Shown one piece after another: positions 45,690 to 57,120 of a stretch of DNA of 64,000 nt. The notes beneath the pieces were generated by a model. It saw nothing but the letters and a program-made list of their open reading frames with translations. It was not told where the DNA came from and did no database searches. The first letter of the stretch is position 1; each line of letters starts with the position of its first letter. The position numbers and the translations under genes are program-made. Where the stretch lies: positions 248,001 through 312,000 of the forward strand of contig MBPM02000028.1 in the NCBI GenBank assembly GCA_001695595.3. The letters are read 5' to 3'. This stretch comes from Plasmopara viticola (lineage: Eukaryota > Oomycota > Peronosporomycetes > Peronosporales > Peronosporaceae).

Positions 45690-46975
45690 CCACTGAATCC
45701 GTAATAGTGCCGAAGACCATCGCTTAATGCGGGTCGGTTTACAGTCTACGGCTTGAGTTGCGCCGACTGCAAAGACGGCAGTGCTGTCGCAAGGCCAAAC
45801 CAACTTTAACTTGGCTACATTCGCACATATAAATCCGTCCATAGAGCTGCTTTAAGAAGACTCGTCGTCAGATTGATCTCCACTATGTGGATCAATTTGC
45901 GACGAGGATACGTCGGCCATCGCTTGCGTCACTCTTGTCATCAGATGCAGGCGGTATGCTACCTACTTCGTCTTGGTCAGGTCTTGAAGGCGCAGTTTTG
46001 GCTGTTGAGCATGGTAACCTTTTTCCCGCAGCTCCTTAATAAAGGACGAGATGACTCTGTTTAGCGCTCACTTTCGGTGATAAAACCGTTTTTGTAAGAA
46101 TACTTCCTTTCGCGGGGAAATCTTGCTGTAGAATCCCTGTCAGGGTAGCGCAGCGGTTGTTTTATTATTTCCTGTCTGTATTTTACAAGGCTATCTCCGC
46201 CTTCTCAAAAAGAGCGTCAGCAAAGCGCATAAAGTCGGCGCGTGAGTATTCAAGTTCAGTTTTTTCTTTTAATTTTAATTTTTTTACCTGAATGTATCCT
46301 GACTTGTTAAAACAAAAGGTAATTACTTTTAGTCGAGGCCATTTGCCTCGAAGGAATAGTCCTCAGCATCATTAACCGTGTCAATATCTATAAAGCAGAG
46401 TTTAGTAATTATAAGGAATTGATTGAAAGGCAAGACAAAGAAACAAAAAGCAATTGTTAAGATCATTTTGTCAGTGAGAAAAAAAAATACTAGCAACTTA
46501 GTAGGAATGAGTGCCTGGTCGTCAGATAAGTAGTCAGACATGTGGTCAGTTTTCAGAGACAGCATATCAGTCATCATAGGTGAGTCGATGATCGAAGAAA
46601 AGACATTTTCGATTTCATGATCAATCACGATAGAGTGGGTATCAGTTTCGGCAAAGTTTTTGCGTATTTAGTCCATTTTCGCGTGATTGCGTTGAAATAT
46701 GCCTCGTCTCTGTCGATGAAGGCATACCGATCGTAGAGACTAGTATTCTCTTCATGCTTGTTGCGAACAAGTTGGAGAGAACGCAGCCGCTGGGGCTTCG
46801 ACTTTATGATGGCGGATTGAGATGTAGAGCAATCCGAAGTGGAAATTAAGGTATGATTTGGAGGTACATTGACAAAGATATAGTATCATTACCGCTGATT
46901 CAAACGTCGAAGTATTTATCAATAGTCGAGATCAGTCGATACGTTATTTTGTAATTATTAGACTATTTGTTCGAA
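45690..46975. other. No gene recognised
   Basis: Short frames only. The minus frame 46329-46628 has a hydrophobic middle (FFLTDKMILTIAFCFFVL), but the C at start and end and its low complexity give no family. 46926-46945 holds a TAGTCGAGATC motif that recurs near 48447. Confidence 0.3.
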
Positions 46976-46979
46976 CTGA

Positions 46980-47690
46980 AAGCGAAATCGAACCACAAAA
47001 GCTATGATTTGATTTGGTAAGCTTGATACCGGTATTATTTCCAACGTCTCTCATGAGTCCGGTAGTGAAAGCGGGTAAGGGCCCTTTCCGGTATAAGAAA
47101 GATCTCTTTAGAATACAGGCAGCACAAAGAAGAAAACACGCTTTTGGTAATGACCTAGCAATCCAACAAGGAGAAGTGTACTTCGGAGACATTCTTCGAA
47201 GCAATGGCGAGAGGCACTTGTACGACGATATTCTAAAGCTGGCGGTATATGCCGACGATGACCCTCCATTAATCTTCGGCTGGAAGCGCGTGCATGAGTT
47301 CGTGGAAGCAATCAAGATTGCCAACGACCAAGCTGTCGTTGGAAAAGCTGCTTTTCATCCGTGTCCCTTTCCAATCCCAGTTCCATTGACGCGAAAGGCC
47401 TTCAAGAAAGCGCTGCTTGACTACGCTAGAGCTGAAACGGCTGATCCATTTGGTACAACATGCTTACCGTGCACTCCGTCAGAGTTGTCTCGTTCTCTTT
47501 TCAGGCTGTTTTTGCTGATTTCATCCATGGACTCAGCGTATCATTGCTGTTGGTGAGGCGGGCAATGTGTTGCCCATTACAGAGCTGTTTGTGCCCAGAT
47601 CTCGCACCAATATGTTGGAGTATGCAATCGAACAGCATCCAAACACCTTGTGGATTTTTTGAAGAAGTTGTCTGATCGGATCAATTTCTA
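46980..47690 (+). pseudogene. Unknown open frame with shifted C-terminus
   Basis: The plus frame 47014-47556 (180 codons) is the longest open frame outside the effector family. It reads well as protein up to PFGTTCLPCTPSELSRSLF; then a neighbouring frame continues with AVFADFIH, and a third with WTQRIIAVGEAGNVLPITEL and a terminal RTNMLEYAIEQHPNTLWIF. So two shifts seem to have broken a protein of about 220 residues. I do not recognise it. Its AT-rich flanks share the TAGTCGAGATC motif, which suggests that frame and flanks are one repeat element, later hit by SINE copy 3. Confidence 0.4.
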
Positions 47691-47767
47691 CAGCATTATT
47701 ACTGCTTATCAATAATATATAGATAAAACACTATGCAGTAATTAGTCAGCATCAGACTGTTTCGGTC

Positions 47768-48110
47768 TTTACAGTGTTATTGTATTGTAATACGTTATCG
47801 CGTTGCCAAGTTATGCACGTGCTAGGCTCTATGGCCAGTCCACGGCATAGAGTGGTGTCCGCATACGTCGAGTCTCGTTCGGCGGGCAGTGCAGCCAGCA
47901 CCGAGGCCGTGAGGGTCTTCCATTATTTTGTGTACTTCTGACTTGGTAAGAGCCCAGGTGGCTCCCTGGTGCTGGAGACCGTCGCGTCGAGGGTGAGACT
48001 CTCTAGAGACCTGCAGATGCCCGAGAGCACCTGCCCGAAGCGCGCGAGCTTTTAGCCCCCGCGCTTGGAAGGAGGGCGTCACCCCAACCTTTTCCGAAAA
48101 TTTACAGTGT
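47768..48110 (-). mobile_element. SINE-like retroposon, copy 3, with target-site duplication
   Basis: The body is 47778-48100 (323 bp), reversed: on the plus strand it starts with the complement of the ACAAT tail and ends CTTTTCCGAAAA. A 10-bp direct repeat, TTTACAGTGT, flanks it at 47768-47777 and 48101-48110. It is very close in sequence to copy 2. Confidence 0.92.
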
Positions 48111-48720
48111 CAATAAGTGTCAAATCTTTAATCATAACTAGCCTACTGTACAGTATTTGATTTCGTACAGTAGTAATAAGCTGTCACCAAAGATACTAAT
48201 AGGTACATGTAATATACTACTACACTACTCAGGGTCAAATCTTACGTATGCCAGTACTTTTAGCTGAAGCTAATGAATGGTACAGAAATATACATCGGTC
48301 AAGACTAGGCCAGACTTTTAGTTCAGTAAATGATTTGAGCACAGACTACATGTTTAGTAATCAGTCAACATCAGACTACATGTACTAGCTTATTATAGTA
48401 ACTTTGACCAGAGAAAAGTAATACAGTACCATACTTAATATCATTAGTCGAGATCCGACAATACGTAGTACTTTCCTGAACTCTTAAATATCCTAAATCT
48501 AATAGGTAATTACTACGACATATGCATTATGCGCAAACTACTGAAAATCATTAAGCGAGATCAGACATTACCGGTACCTACAGTACTAAATAATTTTATT
48601 TGCAGCGGTCACATACAGTATTATCTTCAAAAGCATTATCACAAGTCGAAATAGTAATATATTTCTTAGCTTTAGTAGTAGTAGATTGCTACATATACAA
48701 AACTCATGACTTACTCACGT
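48111..48720. repeat. AT-rich block with recurring short motifs
   Basis: CAGACTACATGT occurs twice within about 35 bases (near 48344 and 48373), and AGTCGAGATC/AGCGAGATC motifs occur near 48447 and 48553. CAGTAC/GTACTG steps are frequent. The same motif set flanks the frame at 46980-47690 on its other side, so this may be the far arm of one element. Confidence 0.35.
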
Positions 48721-49425
48721 GTCAAATACCAAGGAAATAAGAAAGCAGTCATGCGCGCCCAAAGGAAGTATTATCTTGAGAATCGTGAAAAGAGATAAAA
48801 ATCGAAGACAGTGCGATAGCAAACAGCGAGGTGAAACTCGAGAGCGGAAAAGACACGCACTTATTAAAGAAACAGTGATATTAAGTGTGAGATTGAACAC
48901 TTTATGGTAAGTATTTTCATATTTGGTCCTGTAATATAGCAATAATATTTGGAATATTGCCAACGATACAAAGCTCCATGTTTGCCTATGAAGGACTTAA
49001 GCGTCTACGTCTGAGATCTGTCAAATTAGGTAAAGCTATCGCGTGAAGGTACTTGAACACACCGGCAAAATAAGAAATTTTGGCCATCCAAAGAACTTGC
49101 AAGCACTACAAATAGCAAAATTATAGAGTCACCTATCACCTGTCGCCCTACCACCTTGAATTAGCGATTATTCGGGCATGAAATAAGGGGTGGTGGCTGC
49201 CGTTTTTGAAATTTATTCGCGTCCTCTGATTGGCTGGATGGAAAGCACCATTTCATTCAATAAATCTTATATATAGTCAATAAGCTGATGGGTAAATTGT
49301 TTTAATTAACTTCTTTACAAGAGCGCCGTTTCTGAGCTGGATACTCGGAGATGACGACGTAGTGATAAATGCATGGCGTTCAAATACTCCCTGTCACTTA
49401 ATGAAGCTTGACTGTAATCAATACT
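48721..49425. other. No gene recognised
   Basis: Two overlapping frames on opposite strands (48719-48910 +, 48715-48963 -) have no recognised motif. TCTGATTGGCTGG near 49226 matches the motif near 2283. Confidence 0.3.
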
Positions 49426-49429
49426 ACTA

Positions 49430-50150
49430 ACTAGCGTGTCGGAGCCATGATAAACGCAAATCCGTTGCCTGTTCTGACATGAATGCGATGACAAGGAGCG
49501 GTCTTATTATAACCGCATTGCGATTTCGCACACTCTCGCATCGCACTTCAGAAATTGCAATTAGCTATATTGAATATTGCAGTAGAAGACTTGTTTTCTT
49601 AATTTATTGTCGGATCCATAGCATTCATTAGATGTAGCTTACTGTATTGTTTGAATGGCCATTGCATTGCCTAATTTGCCATTGCATTCATTCCATCTTC
49701 GCAGAACACAATTTTGTTACACGTTCTGCTAAATTCCTCTTGTGATTCTTATAATCAACGGCAGCTGCTGATAAATTACGTCTTTTTCTTTACTTTGCAT
49801 GTTAGTAGTGTTATCGCTGCCATAGCGTTCTGCTTCGGTACCCACCAACGACATTGCACTTAGGAGCTATGCTGTAATTCTAATTCTCTTTGATTTTTTG
49901 GTCTGCATGAAGCACTCTTGCGTTGCCGATTCCCACCTTTATGGCTTCGTCAACGTGGTAAGTGATAGGATGCGATAGTCTATGTCGAATTGACGTAATG
50001 CACAACTATGTCAATATATCGTTTCGCGTCTCGGATACGCGAGTGTATGCATGGTGACAGACCACTAGCGCTGTTTTACTAAAAGCAGCAGGATCGGTTG
50101 GAAACAATGGCTGAGGTATTGAATGGAACTGACGTGTGGTGATAATTGAG
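49430..50150 (-). pseudogene. Dicer-type helicase relic 8 (downstream of 50.4-kb effector)
   Basis: Minus strand. 49970-49830 matches the N-terminal piece of the other relics (the CACGTTGACGAAG..ATAAAGGTGGGAA block). 49530-49435 gives LLVIAFMSEQ and a WLRHAS-like end, equivalent to the stretch after motif I in relic 6. The middle is largely deleted. It is the least complete of the relics beside effectors. Confidence 0.5.
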
Positions 50151-50204
50151 GATGATACGACCACGAACCTACCCTACATCAATACCGACAAGTAGATCAT
50201 AAAT

Positions 50205-51321
50205 TTGGCAAGGTCAATCAAATTCTCATGTAATCCCTGAGTCGAACCAAGTCCGTAGCATACAATGTATAAACGAAGTTCTTGTTATTTAGATAATCTA
50301 TAATTTGCAACCAAAGCTAGAAACCGCGACGGAAAACTCTACGAAGTAAAGTGTTACGTTTCGTGGCGTGAAGGAATTGGAATGCGATAGATTTAAGTCA
50401 TACATTCAGCGAAGATTTTCCGAGTTGCTGCCCGACCAGTGCCAAAAGGTTGGCATATGAGTAAGTATCACGATCAGCCATTACCTTGAGATAAGTTCTC
50501 AAAACCTTGGTCCAGGGACCCGTCGTTCGCTGCATCTTTTGAAGAACCACCTCAACAAAAGGCCTTTTTCGTGCGCGATAGAGCAACTCTACCATATATG
50601 CCGCGTTTAAATTCGCTCTTTTGAATAATTGGTACAACATTTTTTCGGAAAAATTGTTTTTCTCGTACGCCCAACAATACCCAACGTACGACAGCCACGG
50701 CAAAGCTGGACCGTGCTTGAAAAAATTTTGAAGGCTGTTTCTTGGGTTGTCGTCTGTATAAGATCGGTCCAAAAGCTCTATGGCTGTTGATGGAGATACT
50801 TCGTCGTCCAACCATTTCTTGTAAACTGCCTCGGCCAATTTCGGGTTATCCAACATTTTTATAAACTCAAAATCGCCGAAAGCCTGGTCGGATGGATTTT
50901 CTGCCTCACGAAACGTCCCAATTGTAGCAAGCAATTGGCTATCCTGTGCTTCGGTCCGTTCAGCAACCGCTTGAAGGTGTTTTACCAAATCTTTGTCACC
51001 TTCAACAATCTTGGCATTGGTCTGAAGGAGAGATTCAGTGAGACTCGAAGTTCCTTCGCCTCGTAATTTGTTGATGATAGGACCTAAACCATTGAAAATC
51101 TCCGTAATGACCCTTGCTTCCTCGTCGCTGTTGCCATCGACGGACTTTAGTTTGTTAGGTCTACCGTGGTTCTTTAACGTAGCTAAAGGGAGGTCCGACT
51201 TATTGTGGTCAGAAAAGAGCTGAGGCTCTGATTGATCGGTTGCCAAACTAGATGCGAAGAAGAGGCCGATGCTAAACATGAGCTTCATCGACGAGACCTG
51301 TATGCGCGTAACTGCGATCAT
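50205..51321 (-). pseudogene. Effector-family gene with premature stop (307-codon open part 51321-50398)
   Basis: Minus strand. The signal peptide MIAVTRIQVS plus hydrophobic FSIGLFFASSLA is intact. DEEAR lies at residues 66-70, no RxLR is seen, and the linker is shorter than in the other copies. The core is complete to SSLNV, where a TGA (50398-50400) stands in place of the conserved TGG codon for tryptophan. The same frame continues beyond it with SIAFQFLHAT, matching the family. The extreme C-terminus (50320-50205) survives as fragments with a deletion. It could still yield a secreted protein lacking about 110 residues, so a truncated working effector is possible. It is closest to pseudogene 1-1165. 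Confidence 0.8.
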
Positions 51322-51543
51322 AGATGCGACGATTTATTCCTGAGCTAATGAATAAATTAATAATAATAATTATTCCTCCCAGGGAGAATAGAGTATTTTA
51401 GGTGGGTGGTGTAAATTTAGGCGGGTGCAAATTTGTCTGGATATCTTTTGACGACAAATATTAGAGAATGTACTCCTACGATAACATGATTTCCCCGCAA
51501 AATCAGATACTTCACATACTGTATGCTAAAGTACTTTGGAAGT

Positions 51544-51646
51544 AAAGGGCCCGCCCCACACTGGGATCGGGCCCTTTCTTGCCGTTGGCTGCTTTTGCGC
51601 GCCGTGTAAGAAGTCGCACGGCGCGCAAAAGCAGCCAACGGCAAGA
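51544..51646. repeat. Two adjacent perfect inverted repeats upstream of effector
   Basis: Hairpin 1 has arms AAAGGGCCCG (51544-51553) and CGGGCCCTTT (51568-51577), 10 bp each. Hairpin 2 has 30-bp perfect arms at 51577-51606 and 51617-51646 around a 10-base loop. The equivalent place upstream of the 34.7-kb gene (near 34905-34930) has only the right-arm sequence of hairpin 2, in diverged form. The left arm is therefore a new inverted copy. Confidence 0.92.
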
Positions 51647-52625
51647 TCTCTTCGGATGAAGCAAGCACAAGGAGAATGTGATCCATCCTGACGTGAGAAG
51701 GCCTGCTCCAGAGCGCAAGTTCCAGGCTGTAATTGCAGTAAATCACTAGCAACCCCTCTGATAACGATGGCGATATGGGTAAAATCTATGCGGGCAGACC
51801 AAGATGAACTAGCTCGAGTACCGAGGCGATCAAATTGGATCAGTACTTTCCAGCAAAGACATAAATCACAAGACGCCATGTTCGAAAGACATCTCAGCGG
51901 CTTCCTCACTGCATACATAAAGCTTATCTTTGGCGGTAGAAACTGAATTTGTCAATAAAAAGAATGGATGCCAAATACACCTCACTTTTTTTACTGGTTT
52001 GCGTATTGTCGCAGGAGAGTACCGAAATAAATATGCATCTGGCTAAGCTGGACCAGGGCCCATTGAGTGGTCAAGCTCATACGGACCTCAGTTTTACCGA
52101 TAATGATCTTTAGCTACTGGCCACTTACGAGCATCCGCGGATGGATTATACTTAACATATGCGGCGGGAACATCCCTTGCGCCAAGCGTACCAAAGTTGT
52201 ACAGTCAATCATTCTTCAGGTATGCTGCGGGCTGGACACCTACTGAAAACGAACTAATCTTTAGAAAGAGTTGAAGGTCGACTGGGCTTAGCTCTCAAGG
52301 ACCTCGTACAACAGGATATGCTTGCATGACATGCTTGCTGTTAAATGAGTCAACAGTGGATGCTAGTTGTGTAGTGCCCTTGTTTTTCTGCCTGGGTCGG
52401 GCTGATTAGAGGTGCAACATTTAAAGTGTAACCTTGAAGGGCTTTGATTATTAGCCCGTCCTCTGATAGAGACTAGAAGCAATATTGACAAGTTACTGAA
52501 TCAAGTCGGTCATCAGAAATAAGCCACGCCATGTCCGAAAGTGAAAGGGCACATAGAATTCGGCAAATCGAGCTGTAAAAGATGCCATAAATAGCTTCAA
52601 GCCAAGGTGAACAAGCGACTCTGTC
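51590..52625. promoter_or_regulatory. Conserved upstream block and flank of the 51.3-kb effector
   Basis: Bases 51590-51950 are collinear with 34907-35250, and 51950-52625 share shorter blocks with 35251-36060. The gene-proximal part (51660-51730) also matches the upstream region of the 12.2-kb gene. The plus strand holds no recognised gene. The minus frames 51526-51918 are shadows. Confidence 0.5.
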
Positions 52626-52629
52626 ACCT

Positions 52630-53280
52630 TGTGTGAAGTTTCTTGTTAGAAACTGAGTAGTGCTCGTTGAGTACAGCATTTGCTGCAACCGTTAGCGACG
52701 TAACCAAAGCATCGTGTTTTGGCCTTGTCATGCACATGTTTCTCTAATAGCGCTTGCTACACACCATACAAAGTATGGCAATTGTTGAATAAAGCGGTAA
52801 AGCGAGGTCCACACGTACTTTATTCAGCAATACTCTTCAATTTGCATACCAAGCAAGGTATGGTTGGCTGTACGTCCAGGAATTCAGATCGAAGCTCTAA
52901 AGCTGCATGTAAAGTGACATTCATACCGATAAACAGACGACTTTTGCGGAACGACTGAAGTAACGCAGTCGGCCCAAAGTTTAGACATCTAGCGTTTACC
53001 ACATATTACACAGAGCAGGTTTTAAATGAGGTCAGCCTTTTGTTAGTCGTCAATGTAGCCGTCGGGGCTCTTATTTACGACCACGGTGACGTGGATACGA
53101 CACAAAAAGTTTCGGCGAGACCGTCAGTTATGTCACGAATAAGACTCCAACGCATTATTTGAGCAGTACAGGACGTCTCAATCTTGATAGAGAACATTTT
53201 GAAAGACAAAATGGAAAAAATAGATAGCGCTCGACTGTATTCCCTTACTAAGGGCAATATCGGTACAATCGAAGATTGAG
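52630..53280 (+). pseudogene. Gypsy-associated pre-RT segment relic
   Basis: Copy of the segment at 16540-17250, with VNVAVGALIYDHG, a DTTQKVSARPSVMSRIRLQR stretch and an ARLYSLT-like stretch recognisable in shifting frames. It is placed like 36080-36560 relative to the effector upstream block. Confidence 0.45.
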
Positions 53281-53449
53281 CATAGCCTTGAGCCTAACAG
53301 ATGAGCTCTGTAGTCAGTGAAAGAAATTCTAATCACAATAAGATCTATTCTGAACAGGATGTTAGCCTTAAGTCGTCGATACTTGGACGTGATCACACGA
53401 TTTTGTCCTTGGCGTATGATCAATACCAATGACGAAAGTTTGACGTTTC

Positions 53450-53975
53450 ACATACAACACCAAATGGCCGCACTATCTTCGGCAAGGCCAAGATCAGTGT
53501 CTGCAACGGGTCTTCTTGATTTTGTCCAACGTTTTTTGATTTTGGTCTTCTTATACCCATTCTGTGTCCTTATTTGTGATATCAAATAATGGCGTAGCCA
53601 CTTTCGAGTCCTTTCGCTTAGTCAGTACCAAGGCCAAGCAGCTTTCTTTTGTCTTTTTGAATTAACTGACCCGAACGACTCACAATGGCCTTCACCATCG
53701 CGGGATCTATCCGAAGTCCAAATTTTTATGTAAAGCACCAATTTTTCTGCCCCGAAGATTGACTAGTCTTCATTTTTTGCATGAAGCTTTTTCATGATTA
53801 TTTATGAACACAGCTCGTGAATGTATTTCTTACGACGCTCTACACGACTAAGACAGAAGTGCTTTCAAAAATGTCAGTGTATATGCTTTGTGAGGCCTTA
53901 ATTGTGTTGTCACAAAGCTAATTGTCATCACAGGCGTTTCTAGAGCCTTTAAGACAAGACCAGCTACTTTCAGAG
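53450..53975 (-). pseudogene. Ty3/gypsy RT-RNase H relic
   Basis: Minus strand: 53740-53640 reads GLRIDPAMVKAIVSRS followed by QKDKRKLLGLGTD, the RT end and linker start. 53530-53490 reads LDKIKKTRCRH, the stretch before RNase H. It corresponds to 37100-36690 in the duplicated block. Confidence 0.6.
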
Positions 53976-55600
53976 CAAAGTGCCTGGACTGATCATCGAG
54001 GTCAAGGCTGTGTCACTTTCTCACATGGTGAGTTGGTAATATCTTTCAATTAAGTCAAGTATGTAAGTGTACTACATACCATACTGTATTTATTGTTTTG
54101 CAGCACATCCGTTTTAAAAATAGATATGTCTACCAAAATAGTGGCCGCATTTAGCTCATTGTTAGCGTATACGATGCACCCACTTTTCGCTTTCTTTTTT
54201 ACGGCGAAATGAAAAAGCTTGCTTAACAAGCCAATTCCTATTTGGCCTTTGCGCGAAAAAAGGCTTGATGACATCATAGGACTCCAACCACTTCCGTGAC
54301 ACACAGTATTATCTTTCTGTAGTCAATTCGGTCTCCGGACGTACAACTCTATCAAGCAGTAATGCCGAGGGTGGGTCTCTTGAGACCACACCCTAATATC
54401 TGTTTATTAAAGAGGAATACCGATCCAATAGATCCTTCAGAATCTTAAATTTACATCTTCCATCAAATTTTCCTAAGATCGCTTCACCCAATAATGAAGA
54501 GAAATTGATTCCTTACCCGAGTAAACGATAATTTTTCCGGCTTTGCCATCGACCTAACAAACTTCTTCTTTCTCTTTTATAAAGCTCAAGCAGAGTATAT
54601 ACAAAGAAAATTTATTTTAGATTCACACAATGTGTCACTATGCACCGTGATACTGTCGCTTCATCTCTCGTTAATTGTAATTAAGTGGCTCTCATTCGCT
54701 GCAGAGGATTGCCTGAAGGTAAATTCAAGGCCAAGAAAGCAAATTAATTTGACTTTTGTATTATCGCGTTGCCTTGAACAAAAACAGCTCTTGTCACAAT
54801 TGCGATTTCATCCGAACCGAATCTTATATGTGAGGCACATGCGCAAGACTAGAGGCTTTGAGAAGACTACTAGCGCACCAAACGCGAGAGTTCAGCGGCT
54901 CTCGATAAAAATTTGGACTAGTGGTTCCAGCGCAAACCAAGTAAAATAACATACGTTTGGGCTCCTTACGACGAGAATTCGAATATTAAACCCCAACGCG
55001 GCTCACGAAACACCGCTTGCCAATCAACTCAGTCGAGAAAGAATGTATGACTTGGGAAGCACCCACTGTTGGCAAGCCAAATCGGAAATGTATTTTGGTA
55101 CATATGTGCGCATGTGCGAAGTGTGATAGCGAGCTAATCTCTCGCAAAATGCGGCTGCATTATTGTCAAGCTTGCCAGTACCATCGCGCTACTTGTAGTC
55201 CATTATTAGGGCTTTGCCCTTGGTATGACGAATGTCTCAGTCGGCAATATGGCCTTGGTCGACTGATGAAGTTAAATAGCGCATTCATCAGCTATGTTAG
55301 ACACGATCGACGGTGTCATAACAACAGCGCTGTATCTCGAGTGTGTTCTATGACTTTAAAACACCCAGAGTTTATTTGTCTCCGACCGTTACTCCTACTC
55401 TGCGACATTTTAGAAAGAGTGTTTTGGAAGTTGACTGGACATATCCATAGCAAACCATCCGCTAATTTCGTATATCTTTACTTAGATAGCAACCAATGTC
55501 TCATATATAGATATACCACCAAAGAAACGTCTTGGAAAACTAGTCAGCTGACTATAGACGCTAGTCGTCGATAAAGCCGTGCCTGTTATAGTACGCTTGA
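53976..55600 (+). pseudogene. Gypsy RNase H-integrase relic
   Basis: The block near 54590-54690 is the shared RNase H-integrase linker. 55010-55220 is collinear in DNA with the integrase zinc-finger region at 38150-38330 (TACATATGTGCGCA, then a C-x2-C like pair). The long plus frame 55017-55574 (185 codons) runs across it but mixes frames of the ancestral protein. An inverted piece of the pre-RT segment lies at 54400-54600. Confidence 0.45.
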
Positions 55601-55664
55601 CACCGTGGTGATCAAATGCACTGTTGGCTTTAGCGAAGGTGTATTCCTGTATTCTTCGTAAGGC

Positions 55665-56480
55665 TCACCATTGTTCCGAATACCACCAAATGATGCTTCC
55701 GGATACAGTCATACGATCAACACTTTGCGTTTGTAGCACGAGGTGATGAAACGAAGTTGAGCCAATATACACTACAACATTATTGAAATGCTTCAGCGCA
55801 AAGGATGAAGTATCGTTCTTAATATTAAACGAATGATTGCTCGTAGAACATGTCGATTTGATAAAATCGTTAGCTAATATAATACCGATTCTGAGTATAT
55901 TTTGTAGTGATGATGTCACCTGAATATCTCCTGACGACAGCGAGCCAAAAGGCCCTGCCGCCCACGAGACCAATATCGTTCCCTCCATCATACAATTAGA
56001 AACAGAGTCCTGACCAGTCATGTCTATTGACATACTGAGAACATCCTGCCCTGAATCTGGTCGCTGACAATGTAGTGCCTCTTAATCTCAAAGAAGACAC
56101 ATTCAGCCTTGTACCTCCTGAGTCATAGAAAATGCCGTAGATATTTGTACAAGAGCGTCTAGAGTCGAGCACAAGAGCTTTACTTGCGGTGGCTGCTCCG
56201 GGGGTAATATCAATCACGTAAGTCGGAGCGCTTACTACAGTAGATCGATTCATTTTAGGATTACCACAAGATAGTCGCTGATATCTTTATTGCTTTTTGG
56301 CACGAGAAGAATCACGTGCAGCTACTCCCGGTGCAGTCCCCGTGCTGTGTGTCAGGCGATAGTCGTTCTCGTCAAGATGTAGTGTTTGCGCATACTGATA
56401 GGTGAGATACCTTCTAGCGTCTAGCGCTTGACAGAAGGCTAATATGTGTATCATTTATCTGTATATTGGTTGAGGATACG
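55665..56480 (-). pseudogene. Relic resembling a repeat-rich virion fibre protein
   Basis: On the minus strand, 56253-55996 contains ITPGAATASKALVLDS followed by a T/N-I-x-G-I segment. A weaker copy lies just before it (STGTAPGVAARDSSRA near 56330), and LDARRYLTYQY lies before that. 56033-55665 adds FGSLSSGDIQV, LQNILRIG and SVDRMTVSG. Repeats of the type T-x-G-x-A-x-A-S-K-A-L-V-L-D-S are known from tail-fibre-like structural proteins of phages and some large DNA viruses of protists. This could be an old viral insertion, most likely from a virus of the oomycete itself. The frame is broken. The assignment rests on pattern memory only. Confidence 0.4.
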
Positions 56481-57120
56481 AGAAACCAGTACTCATGTTT
56501 TTTGCCTCAATCAATATAGATCGCTCGACTAAACACACGACGATGAGAGCTATTCCTAACTTCGGAGCCTCTTTTCAAAAGAAGGTTAAAATTTGCTGCT
56601 ATGGGTGGTATTTTAGATTTCGACGATAAAAAGCTTTTTGAATGGTTGTCCTTGGCCCCATTTTTGGCGGAAAAAACAACCTTTGTTCAACACTTTCCCC
56701 ATGTATTTGCTCACCTTACGCTTATTGCCCGAAATCCACACCAGGGGCTCTATGAGACTCTCTGGAACAAGTTTGAATATTTTATCACATTTCCTGACCC
56801 AGATTCACCTCTCAAAGCTGTTCAGATGCGACGTGCACCCATAACTTTGTTATACTCGACCTCATACTTATAGGTGACAACACCATTGACAAGCTACTTC
56901 AGAGAAAATTTTCTCACACTATGTGACCAAAGGGCGACATTTCACTCACAACTGCTTTGCAACCGACAAGATGATCAGACTGCATTATACGTATGAAGTG
57001 ATATAAAAGGCCAAATTGGAGCGAGATCTACAGATTTTTGTCAGAGACTTATATTTCAAAGAAGTTGATGATCAATCGATTGTACATTATTCTAACACAG
57101 TTATAGAAAGGAAAGCCAGA
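56481..57120. other. Unrecognised plus-strand frame
   Basis: 56601-56873 (+, 90 codons) has protein-like composition (LDFDDKKLFEWLSLAPFL) but no family I know. The rest is featureless. Confidence 0.3.
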
